Part shown: positions 48,600 through 55,885 of the stretch, piece after piece
Numbering within the stretch: the stretch's first letter is position 1
How the letters are laid out: every line of letters begins with the position of its first letter
From: Chloroflexota bacterium
Lineage (GTDB): Bacteria; Chloroflexota; Anaerolineae; Anaerolineales; Villigracilaceae
NCBI GenBank assembly: GCA_024434165.1
Contig: QMIW01000050.1
Location: forward strand, 1-61,700
Direction of reading: 5' to 3'
DNA length: 61,700 nucleotides
Notes under the pieces: generated by a model
What the model was told of the DNA's origin: nothing
The model's database searches: none
What the model saw: only the letters and a program-made list of their open reading frames with translations
Program-made: the position numbers and the translations under genes

Positions 48600-48885
48600 C
48601 CTCCACGTGCATTAAACAAAATACGCCCCGGTCCGTTTGCAGGACGAGGGGCGTCTCGTGGTGCCACCTGCTTTTATCACGCCGTGGGCGTGACCTTGAA
48701 TGCGCGATAACGGGCGTCTCCCGATTCTCTTATGGCATGTGCCTCTGCGAGAACAACCGGTCCCTTCGACAGTCCGGGCAGGCAAAGGGGATTTCATCCT
48801 CTGGCGGGCCGCCTCTCACCGACCGGCGGCTCTCTGAAACCGCTGCTGGATTACTTGTCTTTGCGCGGGTCTTTACAAATCAACT
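48600..48885 (-). ncRNA. T-box riboswitch upstream of serS
   Basis: Read on the minus strand, the leader has a stem I arm with CAGAGAGCCGCC and GGTGAGAGGCGG, a specifier region GATGAAATCCCC in which TCC (48791-48789) is a possible serine codon, the T-box bulge motif AGGTGGCACCACGAG (48670-48656), and a terminator hairpin (48653-48623). Uncharged tRNA-Ser pairing with the bulge would favour the antiterminator and let serS be transcribed. A -10 box TATAAT at 48897-48892 predicts a start near 48885. Confidence 0.88.
48623..48653 (-). terminator. T-box terminator hairpin
   Basis: ACGCCCCTCGTCC pairs with GGACCGGGGCGT around TGCAAAC and is followed on the minus strand by ATTTTG. The 5' arm overlaps the T-box side that would form the antiterminator. 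Confidence 0.75.
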
Positions 48886-48921
48886 GCCGCGATTATACCA
48901 ACGAAAAGGGGTTGTGGGTAG

Positions 48922-49091
48922 TTAAGGGTGAAACACCCACAATCCCAAATGCTCCTCATATCCGTCGAAATCGTTGTCGTTATGCAGGAGCTCATGATCT
49001 TTCTCATGCAATACGTTGCGATCAGGCTGTCAATCGTCTTGCGAACTGTAACTCCTTTTGTCTCAGAAGGCGGTAGTTTCTGGCGCTTTGC
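48922..49091 (-). pseudogene. Decayed VapC (PIN-domain) toxin gene, C-terminal remnant
   Basis: Three frames on the minus strand give parts of one VapC: ARNYRLLRQK, then GVTVRKTIDSLIATYC, then HEKDHELLHNDNDFDGYEEH and LGLWVFHP before TAA at 48922-48924. This order matches the second half of type II toxin VapC, with the conserved RKTID and HND-DF motifs. Two frame changes separate the parts, and no start codon or first catalytic Asp region is left. No vapB antitoxin gene is next to it. It is best seen as a relic. Confidence 0.75.
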
Positions 49092-49196
49092 AAAGCCAGC
49101 GCACAAAGGGAAAAAGCCCCAAAAATATCCTTTGTGTGCCTTTGTGATCGTTCGCGGTAAGGGTTTTTCCCGCCAGAAACGGAAGAGCCATAAATC

Positions 49197-49227
49197 AAAA
49201 AGACCTTGTTTTTCAACAAGGTCTTTT
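49197..49227 (-). terminator. Terminator after tRNA-Glu
   Basis: AAAAGACCTTGTT pairs with AACAAGGTCTTTT. It lies 43 bp downstream of the tRNA on the minus strand. Confidence 0.8.
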
Positions 49228-49269
49228 CTAAAACTTTATTGGGTGTCGGAAATGCTGCCTAAAGAGAGG

Positions 49270-49342
49270 TGCCCCCACGGGGATTCGAACCCCGGTCGTA
49301 GCCTTGAAAGGGCTGCGTCCTAGTCCACTAGACGATGGGGGC
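49270..49342 (-). tRNA. tRNA-Glu (anticodon UUC)
   Basis: The minus strand gives GCCCCCATCGTCTAGTGG at the 5' end, the anticodon arm CAGCCCTTTCAAGGCTG with anticodon TTC, the T-arm CCGGGGTTCGAATCCCCG and acceptor GGGGGC with discriminator A. The 3' CCA is not encoded. Coordinates include the discriminator base. Confidence 0.96.
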
Positions 49343-49401
49343 ATTTCGTGAGCGGGCGAATTCTATCATCCACTCCCATGCCAGTCAAGAAAATTTTGGG
49401 A

Positions 49402-49950
49402 TTAATTTTCCGGCTTGGCGCGCTGGTTGAGCAGCGCCATCATATCCACCACCCTGCGGTTGACCAGAATCCCCGCGCTTTCGACGCGCAGGTTTGGGAT
49501 CAAAATGGCGGTCAGGGTGGCGTTGAAGAGAGGCAGAAACTCGCGCGAGCCTTCGGTGATCAACGCCGTAAAATCGAAGCGTCCCGGCAGTTCCATAATT
49601 CCCTCCACCTCGAACATCTGGGTCGTCAACCGCACGGAATATTCGACGGTGCTGGTATATCCGCCGCGCACAATCGCATGCGGACCGAGGTCTTCGCGCC
49701 GCGCCATGCAAACCGCGTGCAGCTGCCGCTTCATCATGCGCACCAGTTCGAAATGATCCACCAGTTTGGTGGGCATGTGCACGCGCGCCATGCGCGCATC
49801 ATGGACTTCCAGCGACGACTTGGTCGTGTCGTTCAACATCCCCATCGCGCCGTGAGTTGTAACCGTCACCTTGCCCACCACCCGGTATCCCGACGTGAGA
49901 ATATCCACCGGAATAAAACGGTACGTGCGAGGAGAGGTATCGAGCGACAT
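49402..49950 (-). CDS. Protein of unknown function
   Basis: The 182-aa protein is soluble, without signal peptide or membrane helix. It is rich in beta-strand-like segments (YRFIPVDILTSGYRVVGKVT, FNATLTAILIPNLRVESAGI) with a conserved-looking HDARMARVHMPTKLVDH middle, and has a C-terminal helix NRRVVDMMALLNQRAK. I recognise no family. It is 18 bp before the zinc-finger gene on the opposite end of the same direction (that gene is upstream by transcription), so it may be cotranscribed with lepB. Confidence 0.6.
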   Translation of the reverse strand: MSLDTSPRTYRFIPVDILTSGYRVVGKVTVTTHGAMGMLNDTTKSSLEVHDARMARVHMPTKLVDHFELVRMMKRQLHAVCMARREDLGPHAIVRGGYTSTVEYSVRLTTQMFEVEGIMELPGRFDFTALITEGSREFLPLFNATLTAILIPNLRVESAGILVNRRVVDMMALLNQRAKPEN

Positions 49951-49968
49951 TGGAAGGTTGATTGTCCT

Positions 49969-50265
49969 TTAGGATTTGGAGGCGGGGGGTTGTATGCCGC
50001 TCTGCGGGCGCGGAGGCGGCGGCGTGCGCCGCCGGGCATGGGTGGGCTTTCCCGCGTTCGGGTCCAGGATCATATTCAGCCAGTGGATGGCTTTCTCGTC
50101 GTACTCACGCCTGCCGCACACGTCGCAGACCCAGGCGGGGAAATTCGGCACGGTGATCAATTCGCCGCCCAGCCACGTGAAATACGTGATGTGCCGCAAG
50201 GTGAGGACGCCGGCGCGGCATTCCACACAAGGGACCGATGGGTATTGATTCGCAGATTCGCTCAT
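49969..50265 (-). CDS. YgiT-type zinc-finger protein
   Basis: The 98-aa protein has two CxxC pairs about 45 residues apart (CVECRAG and CDVCGRREY) around a beta-rich middle TYFTWLGGELITVPNFPAWV. This is the YgiT/MqsA N-terminal zinc fold. The C-terminal HTH of the MqsA antitoxin is missing, and a Pro-rich basic tail replaces it. Start 50265 is taken because the longer frame runs antisense to lepB. It lies 8 bp after lepB. Confidence 0.75.
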   Translation of the reverse strand: MSESANQYPSVPCVECRAGVLTLRHITYFTWLGGELITVPNFPAWVCDVCGRREYDEKAIHWLNMILDPNAGKPTHARRRTPPPPRPQSGIQPPASKS

Positions 50266-50273
50266 AGTCAATC

Positions 50274-50873
50274 CTATTGTGCGGCAAGCACTTCGGGATG
50301 TTCGATCACATCCCACATGGGCGGGGGCCAATAGATCAGCACCGCTTTGCCCACCACATTCTCTCTGGGCAGCATGCCCCAATCCTTCGAGTCGTTCGAA
50401 TTATTGCGGTTATCGCCCAGCACGAACAGGTGTCCCTCCGTCACCACCCAATCGCCGTAATAAAGCGGCGCCTGCGCGATATACGGCTCGTCGAGCGGTT
50501 GACCGTTTATAAATACCCGGCTGTCCTTCACGACCACATGATCGCCCGGCAGCCCGATGACGCGCTTGATCAATTCCTCCTGCGGGTTGAGGGGAAAATG
50601 AAAAACGATGATATCGCCGCGTTCCACCTCGCCGAAAACATAACTCATTTTGTTCACAAGCAGGAATTCGCCGTCTTCCAATGTGGGCTGCATGCTGATG
50701 CCGTCCACCCGCACCCGCGCCGAGACCGCATTGATGCCGATAAAAAGGACCACCGCCAATACAACCGTTTCAACCACATCGAGCAGGAACCGTTTCCAAT
50801 TCGTCTTTTCTTCAACAGGCTTTACTTCCTCCGCCTGCGTTTCCTGATCCAAAGTTTCCAAACGTGCCTCCAT
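50274..50873 (-). CDS. lepB: Signal peptidase I
   Basis: The 199-aa protein has one N-terminal membrane helix (VVETVVLAVVLFIGINAV). The catalytic Ser is in VDGISMQPTL and the catalytic Lys in LIKRVIGLPGD; GDNRNNSNDSKDWG is the conserved box E. It cleaves signal peptides from exported proteins, many of which are encoded in this window. The start at 50873 gives the usual short cytoplasmic tail; a TATAAT on the minus strand at 50889-50884 predicts a leader of about 4 nt. Confidence 0.95.
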   Translation of the reverse strand: MEARLETLDQETQAEEVKPVEEKTNWKRFLLDVVETVVLAVVLFIGINAVSARVRVDGISMQPTLEDGEFLLVNKMSYVFGEVERGDIIVFHFPLNPQEELIKRVIGLPGDHVVVKDSRVFINGQPLDEPYIAQAPLYYGDWVVTEGHLFVLGDNRNNSNDSKDWGMLPRENVVGKAVLIYWPPPMWDVIEHPEVLAAQ

Positions 50874-50883
50874 ACTGCCCAAA

Positions 50884-50889
50884 ATTATA
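50884..50889 (-). promoter_or_regulatory. -10 box of lepB
   Basis: TATAAT on the minus strand predicts a transcript start at about 50877, 4 nt before the lepB ATG. No Shine-Dalgarno sequence fits in that space. Confidence 0.5.
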
Positions 50890-50916
50890 CTTCCATTTTT
50901 GAACAACCAGCCACCC

Positions 50917-51636
50917 TCAGGTCTTACCCCACGCAAAATACGTGGGCACGCGCAAAACCCGCCTGCCGCGCCTGCGCGCCTGTTCGTCGAGCGTTTTCAT
51001 TTTTTGGATGTCTTCATCCGCGATCCAACCCGACAAATCGGATTCCATCACCGCCCATTCATTTTCCCACTCTTCGGCTGTGCGCTTCCCCCCGGACGTT
51101 TGGATGGGTCCTGTTTCCTCCAGCCTGATCCCCGCCTGATAAAAGGTCTCTGCGAGCCTTGCGCCGAAAAACGGATTCGCGCCTTTGCGCTTCAGGGCTT
51201 CGGTCTGCCATGCGCCTAACGGGCGGAGCGCGGGCGGTTCATCCACACGCTGGCTGTAATCGGGCTCGGCAAATGCTATCACAGCCCGCCCCACCCGCGC
51301 CATTTCGCGCACCGCCTGCAGCGGATTCTCAACCCACAGCAGGAGGAAGTGGCAATAGACGATGTCGAAACAGCGGTTTGGATACGGGAGGAAGTGCGCG
51401 TCGCCCTGCGTCAGCGAGGCGCTCACAGCGTGGATTCGGCATTGGGCAAGCGGCTCAGGCTCGAGGTCCAGACCGTGAAGCGCGGCGGGGGTGTGAATCT
51501 CACCCAATACCGCGCCGGTTCCGCATCCAACTTCAAGCACACGCTGCGCCTCTGCAAGCCCCGCCTTGTCGAAGAGATAGGTTCGCAGGCCGCGGGTCCA
51601 GGCGGCTTGCTGGAGGTAACGCGCGTGTCCGTTCAT
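50917..51636 (-). CDS. Class I SAM-dependent methyltransferase
   Basis: The 239-aa protein has motif I VLEVGCGTGAVLGEI, an acidic motif II region LHGLDLEPEPLAQC, GDAHFLPYPNRCFDIVYCHF and the post-motif VGRAVIAFAEPD. The fold is that of small-molecule methyltransferases (Methyltransf_11/25 type); the acceptor is unknown. The start is ATG 51636, which overlaps the TGA of the phosphatase gene by 4 bp (translational coupling). Confidence 0.88.
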   Translation of the reverse strand: MNGHARYLQQAAWTRGLRTYLFDKAGLAEAQRVLEVGCGTGAVLGEIHTPAALHGLDLEPEPLAQCRIHAVSASLTQGDAHFLPYPNRCFDIVYCHFLLLWVENPLQAVREMARVGRAVIAFAEPDYSQRVDEPPALRPLGAWQTEALKRKGANPFFGARLAETFYQAGIRLEETGPIQTSGGKRTAEEWENEWAVMESDLSGWIADEDIQKMKTLDEQARRRGRRVLRVPTYFAWGKT

Positions 51637-52196
51637 CCTTCGCAATACCGGGGGCGGCGGTGCGAGGGCGCATCCTCCCACCAGTTGCGGACGAAATCGA
51701 ACTGTTCGGGAGTCTCGGGCGAGGTCGGTAAAAAATATGCCTGGGTTTTTACGCGGGTCTGGTACAAACTGGCTACACGCTGCAAGGCATCCTCCGGCTC
51801 AAAGCCTTTGCGGACGAGATAACAACCGACCACCGTGCCTGTACGCCCCACCCCGCCCCAGCAATGGACGTAAACGGGATTGCCGTTTTGAAGCGATTCA
51901 TCAATCGCGTCGAGGATTTCCGTCATGGTTTGCGACGAAGGGATGCCATGATCCCGGATGGCGAAGCGCCGGTGGGCAAGTTCCACGTCGTAAATGTGTG
52001 CGAGGTCTTTGAGGATGCCTTCGTAGGCGGGCAGTTCGTGCGGCTGGGTGAGGTTGATGAAGGTGCGGATGCCCGCTTCCAGGAAGGCTTCGAGGCGGCG
52101 GCGCGAGGTTTCGGCGTCGTAGGCGGCGGGGTATTCGCCCGCGAGCAATTGATCCTCTTCCACCCAATACGACTCGGCGATAGGCAGTTGTTTCAT
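51633..52196 (-). CDS. Dual-specificity / protein-tyrosine phosphatase
   Basis: The 187-aa protein has the Cys-based signature VHCWGGVGRTGTVVGCYLVRKG and the general acid region AIRDHGIPS. TFINLTQPHELPAYE is typical of the plant- and archaeal-like phosphatase branch. It would hydrolyse phospho-Tyr or phospho-Ser/Thr, possibly opposing kinases, or small phosphorylated molecules. It overlaps the methyltransferase gene by 4 bp. The last residues contain several HRRPRY basic positions. Confidence 0.9.
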   Translation of the reverse strand: MKQLPIAESYWVEEDQLLAGEYPAAYDAETSRRRLEAFLEAGIRTFINLTQPHELPAYEGILKDLAHIYDVELAHRRFAIRDHGIPSSQTMTEILDAIDESLQNGNPVYVHCWGGVGRTGTVVGCYLVRKGFEPEDALQRVASLYQTRVKTQAYFLPTSPETPEQFDFVRNWWEDAPSHRRPRYCEG

Positions 52197-52202
52197 CTCG
52201 TT

Positions 52203-53231
52203 TTATTGCCCAGGGAAGCGGGAACAGACATTGTTGAGGATGACCTCGCGCAGTTCGACCAGTTCGGGATATTTGTAGAAGAAGAGTATCTTTTTATCGG
52301 AGATGGCATTCCCGGTGGGTTTGGGACTGAAGATGAAGAAACTGAAGGATTCGGCAATGTCCTCCTCCGGGTTGGTGACCGAATACTTGGTGACAAAACG
52401 GTCTTCATACTTTTCGTAGAATGCCTCAAGCTGCTCGATATAGGAGTCTTTGGTTTCCGCAAAGTTGATCTTGATCCATTCGGCGTACAGTTCGTCCCAG
52501 AAGCGGTCGTAGAAATCGTCAATGTAGGAATCAGCCCTTGCGCATCCCTCGCCGGGAAAATAATTCTGGCAGGCGGCGGCTTCGCGGAAGTAAACTTCCT
52601 CGTTGTAGGGGTCGTTGAAAACGGCGAGGCTGGGCGAGACCTGGTCGGGTCCGAGGGTAAGCAGGTGACCAAATTCGTGCAGGAGGATGTAGGTCAGTTC
52701 GTAGTTGTCGTCGGCATCCGCAATATCCACCTGGAGCGCCCATGATTCCGGGTCTGAATCGGTTTGTCCCACCGCCGCCAGCAAACCGTCCGTGCCGTCT
52801 GTGCTGATGACGTATTCCGCGAGCATGGTACGCTGGTCTGCGGGAATGAGTGCGCGGAAATACTCCCAAATACGCATGTGGGTTCCCCAGTCATCCCGCA
52901 GGGGCTGAAATTGGTCGGAGAAGTTTTCGTAATTCGGCTCCTTGATTTCCTCCCCATCCACCTGGTATGTGACGAGATAGACGTCGTCGTTCAAAATCAG
53001 ATCGCCGTAGGACTTGCCTCCCTCTTTGGCGGCGGTGAGTATCTCATCGGTAACGATTGGGCAGGATGCGGGCGCGGGGGTGGGTGTGGGAGTGGGCGAC
53101 GCCACGAAGAATACCAGCGGCTTCGATGACGTAACGCTTTGGGGTTCCCCCGCGCCGATGGGCGCAGAGCACGCCATGCTGAAGGCAAACAGGACCAAGC
53201 CGGCAAAGGCAATCTTTATTCGATGATACAT
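52203..53231 (-). CDS. Lipoprotein with a putative zinc metallopeptidase domain
   Basis: The 342-aa protein has a lipoprotein signal (lipobox FSMAC), a short PTPTPTPAP stalk and a domain with the zinc motif LLHEFGHLLTL (near residue 190) and a downstream NPEEDIAESFSFFIF that could give the third ligand Glu. This fits gluzincin-like putative zinc peptidases seen in Chloroflexota lipoproteins. The substrate is unknown. ATG follows AGGAGGATATTTC on the minus strand. Confidence 0.8.
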   Translation of the reverse strand: MYHRIKIAFAGLVLFAFSMACSAPIGAGEPQSVTSSKPLVFFVASPTPTPTPAPASCPIVTDEILTAAKEGGKSYGDLILNDDVYLVTYQVDGEEIKEPNYENFSDQFQPLRDDWGTHMRIWEYFRALIPADQRTMLAEYVISTDGTDGLLAAVGQTDSDPESWALQVDIADADDNYELTYILLHEFGHLLTLGPDQVSPSLAVFNDPYNEEVYFREAAACQNYFPGEGCARADSYIDDFYDRFWDELYAEWIKINFAETKDSYIEQLEAFYEKYEDRFVTKYSVTNPEEDIAESFSFFIFSPKPTGNAISDKKILFFYKYPELVELREVILNNVCSRFPGQ

Positions 53232-53270
53232 GAAATATCCTCCTGAAAACGAAATGGGTTATGACATTTA

Positions 53271-54050
53271 TTACGCCAGCGCCATCAACGCGCCGAAACG
53301 CCCGGTCTTGCCTTTCTCGGCGCGATGGGAAAACCAATCGTCCAAATTACAGGCGGTGCACAAACCGGAGACCTGAATATGCTCCACGCCCATGTTCTGC
53401 AATTGAAGGACGTTTGCCGTCCACAAATCGAGATAGGCGCTGCCGTTCCGGGTTTGAAGCACGCGCTCCGAGTCGCGCCCGTATTTTGCGCGGAACTGCG
53501 AGACGACGTCCTCGCCCACTTCATAATGGTCCACGCCGATGGATGGACCGATGCCGGCGAACACATCCGCCGGATTCGAGCCGTAGCGCTCCTGCATTCC
53601 CTGGATGGACGCCTCCGCCACCCCTTTCACGGTTCCCATCCATCCGGCATGGGCAATGCCGATGACGCCTTTTTTCGGGTCGTGGAAGAGGAGCGGGACA
53701 CAGTCGGCATAACGCATGAAGAGCGTGACTTCGGGGTTGTCGGTGAAGATAATATCCGCTTTTTGGGGGTGCGCATCGAGCGGGCGCGGGCTGTCGGCGT
53801 AGATAATGTCTGTGCCGTGTACCAGCCATGCGTCGTGGATGGAGGCGGGGTCCCGTCCAAGCGCTTCAAAGGCTCGAGCTCGATTCGCCGCCACACGGCT
53901 GGGATCATCCCCCACGGAGATGCTGAGATTCAACGACCGCCAGGGCGCGGGGCTTATGCCGCCATGCCGTGTGAACACCGCGTTGAGGACGTTCTTTGGG
54001 AAAATATCGAACTGATAGAAACGCAGTTCGTCCTGTTCGACAAAAAGCAT
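53271..54050 (-). CDS. pgeF: Peptidoglycan editing factor PgeF (YfiH/laccase-domain family)
   Basis: The 259-aa protein has the YfiH pattern: FTRHGGISPAPWRSLNLS, AWLVHGTDIIYA, DCVPLLFHDPKKG with metal Cys, AHAGWMGTVKG with His, and AGIGPSIGVDHYEV. Such enzymes hydrolyse UDP-MurNAc linked to a wrong first amino acid or act on nucleosides. The start is ATG 54050, whose last base overlaps the stop of the Grx-DUF2085 gene. The much longer frame upstream is antisense noise. Confidence 0.9.
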   Translation of the reverse strand: MLFVEQDELRFYQFDIFPKNVLNAVFTRHGGISPAPWRSLNLSISVGDDPSRVAANRARAFEALGRDPASIHDAWLVHGTDIIYADSPRPLDAHPQKADIIFTDNPEVTLFMRYADCVPLLFHDPKKGVIGIAHAGWMGTVKGVAEASIQGMQERYGSNPADVFAGIGPSIGVDHYEVGEDVVSQFRAKYGRDSERVLQTRNGSAYLDLWTANVLQLQNMGVEHIQVSGLCTACNLDDWFSHRAEKGKTGRFGALMALA

Positions 54051-55060
54051 TATTCCGAGACCTGGTTGACCGCAAATTTTTTGACGTAATACTGGCGCGT
54101 TTCGCTCATGGAGTCTTCGATGTTGGGGTAGGCGAACCATGCGGTTGCCAAGCCAAAGAGCGCGCCGGTAAGCACGCGCAGGAAGGGCGTGCTTTCGCGG
54201 TACGGAACGATGGAGGCGAGCCAGTCCCAATTGAATTGGCTGAAGAGCTGCGAGAAGCCGTCCAAGCCGATGGGACCGATGCCGATGACCAGCCACAACA
54301 TCCAGTGAAGCGATTTGAACCGCCGTCCCGTCAGACCGAAGACGACGCCGAATCCCAAAATGGCGAGATAGATGGCAACATCCCGTTCGCAGAGCGCAAC
54401 CTTGTAACCGACCATATCGTTTCCGATGTAGTTGCGCGCCTCGAAACGGGTGAAGCTGTAGGGGTCGTCGAGGTTGGGAATGCCGGAGACTTCCTCGAAG
54501 GTTTTGTAGCCGGTCAGCCCCGCCTCCGCCAGCGGATAGAAGGGCTGCTCGCCAAAGAGGAAGAACGAGCGGAAGCCGAACTGATGGCAGAGCGGTTTGT
54601 ACATGCGGTAGATGATATTCGCCGGCGTTTCCGCGCCGAGCTTCATCAGGGTCGGCGCGAGGAACGGCAAACCGGCATAGAGCAACATGAACAAATTCAA
54701 GACCAGCAAATAATTGCGGGCGATCCAAAGGGAAACCCGGTCTCCGGTGGTCACGGTTTGCGCCTTCTTGAGCCGCTGTTTGTAGACGGGGTCTTCGAGT
54801 TGTTCGAGCTGGCTCTTGCGGTCGGATGCCGCGCCGAGGGTCATTTGCAATTTCTGGCGCGTGATGGGCGCCTTCAGGCTGTAAGGACCGACCTCCACAA
54901 CCGGGATGATGTGCCTGTATTTTTCGGTCAGCGAGGCGTCGGAGTCAATATCCACCTCCGCGAGGCGGTGCGGATATTGGGATTGCAGTTCCGTCAGTTC
55001 CGCCTTGACGTCGTCGCAGAGTTTACAGTCTTTTCGGGTGTAGAGCGTTACGGTAAGCAT
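54050..55060 (-). CDS. Glutaredoxin-like domain fused to DUF2085 membrane protein
   Basis: The 336-aa protein has an N-terminal glutaredoxin-like domain (LTVTLYTRKDCKLCDDVKAEL with CxxC motif, HIIPVVEVG with cis-Pro), then five or so membrane helices of DUF2085 type (PLCHQFGFRSFFLFGEQ, CERDVAIYLAILGFG and GIGPIGLDGFSQLF). A CxxC redox domain on the cytoplasmic side and Cys/His residues near the membrane surface suggest a redox function. It lies in one direction with pgeF and near CcdA. The fusion is unusual. The start 55060 is chosen over 55075 by Shine-Dalgarno spacing. Confidence 0.75.
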   Translation of the reverse strand: MLTVTLYTRKDCKLCDDVKAELTELQSQYPHRLAEVDIDSDASLTEKYRHIIPVVEVGPYSLKAPITRQKLQMTLGAASDRKSQLEQLEDPVYKQRLKKAQTVTTGDRVSLWIARNYLLVLNLFMLLYAGLPFLAPTLMKLGAETPANIIYRMYKPLCHQFGFRSFFLFGEQPFYPLAEAGLTGYKTFEEVSGIPNLDDPYSFTRFEARNYIGNDMVGYKVALCERDVAIYLAILGFGVVFGLTGRRFKSLHWMLWLVIGIGPIGLDGFSQLFSQFNWDWLASIVPYRESTPFLRVLTGALFGLATAWFAYPNIEDSMSETRQYYVKKFAVNQVSE

Positions 55061-55151
55061 GGATTGTCCTGTCATGATAAATCACAGACGGCAGCCGCCC
55101 CGAACCCTTTGCGAGTCGGCTGCCGCCTCGAATTGCGGGAGTTGGAAACGA

Positions 55152-55874
55152 TTACAAACCGAAATCCACCCAGAAAAACTGGCTCTTTTGGGCGATGAGT
55201 TCGAACACTCCAAAAAACAGCATCACGCCCACGATGACCAGGATAACGCCCATTGCAATCTCGACATAGCGCATCACCTTGTTGTATTTGCGCAGGGTGG
55301 TTGTCACCCAGCCGATGCCAAGCGCGGCGAGCAGGAAGGGAATCCCCAGTCCCGCCGAGTAAAAGGAAAGCAAAGCCGCGCCTTGTGAGATCGAGCCGCC
55401 ATTGGCGGCAAGGGTCAGAATGGCGCCGAGGACGGGTCCCACGCACGGAGACCAGCCCGCCGAGAAGAAGACGCCCATCAGGGCGGAAGATAAATAGCCA
55501 AGTTTGGGATCGGGCGCTTGCTGAACCCGGGTATCATACGCCAGGAAGGGGATATGGAACACGCCGATCATGTGCAGCCCGAAAATTACCACCACCGCCC
55601 CGCCGATCTTCGCCAGCCAGTAACGCAGGTCATAGAGCAAGCCGCCCGCAAAGGAAGCCGCCACGCCCAGTGTAATGAAGACCACGCTGAAACCCAGCAC
55701 GAACGCCAGTCCGTGCGAGAAGGTAAGCCAGCGGTTGGGCGCTTCGCTCCCGCCCGCTGCGCGCCCGCCAAGATACCCCACATACGCAGGGACGAGCGAA
55801 AAGACACACGGCGAAAGAAAGGAAGCCAGCCCGGCAAGAAACGCCAGCCAGACGGTGATTTGGGAAATATCCAT
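55152..55874 (-). CDS. ccdA: CcdA/DsbD-type thiol-disulfide transporter
   Basis: The 240-aa protein has six membrane helices and the two key Cys: FLSPCVFSLVP in helix 1 and GWSPCVGPVLG in helix 4. CcdA moves reducing power across the membrane for cytochrome c haem attachment, which fits the NrfHA genes. The start at 55874 opens the first helix. It is 11 bp after the L,D-transpeptidase gene in the direction of transcription. Confidence 0.92.
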   Translation of the reverse strand: MDISQITVWLAFLAGLASFLSPCVFSLVPAYVGYLGGRAAGGSEAPNRWLTFSHGLAFVLGFSVVFITLGVAASFAGGLLYDLRYWLAKIGGAVVVIFGLHMIGVFHIPFLAYDTRVQQAPDPKLGYLSSALMGVFFSAGWSPCVGPVLGAILTLAANGGSISQGAALLSFYSAGLGIPFLLAALGIGWVTTTLRKYNKVMRYVEIAMGVILVIVGVMLFFGVFELIAQKSQFFWVDFGL

Positions 55875-55885
55875 GTTTATCCTTT

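Noticed and set aside
48928-49323. A 131-aa plus-strand frame
   Set aside because: It crosses the VapC relic, the terminator and the tRNA-Glu gene on the opposite strand, so it is a chance frame.
49969-50265. An MqsA antitoxin
   Set aside because: Only the YgiT/MqsA zinc fold is present. There is no HTH domain and no mqsR toxin gene beside it.
53271-54728. A 485-aa version of PgeF
   Set aside because: The first 226 residues are antisense-like, basic and low-complexity, and they run through the Grx-DUF2085 gene on the same strand in another frame. ATG 54050 gives the normal PgeF length.
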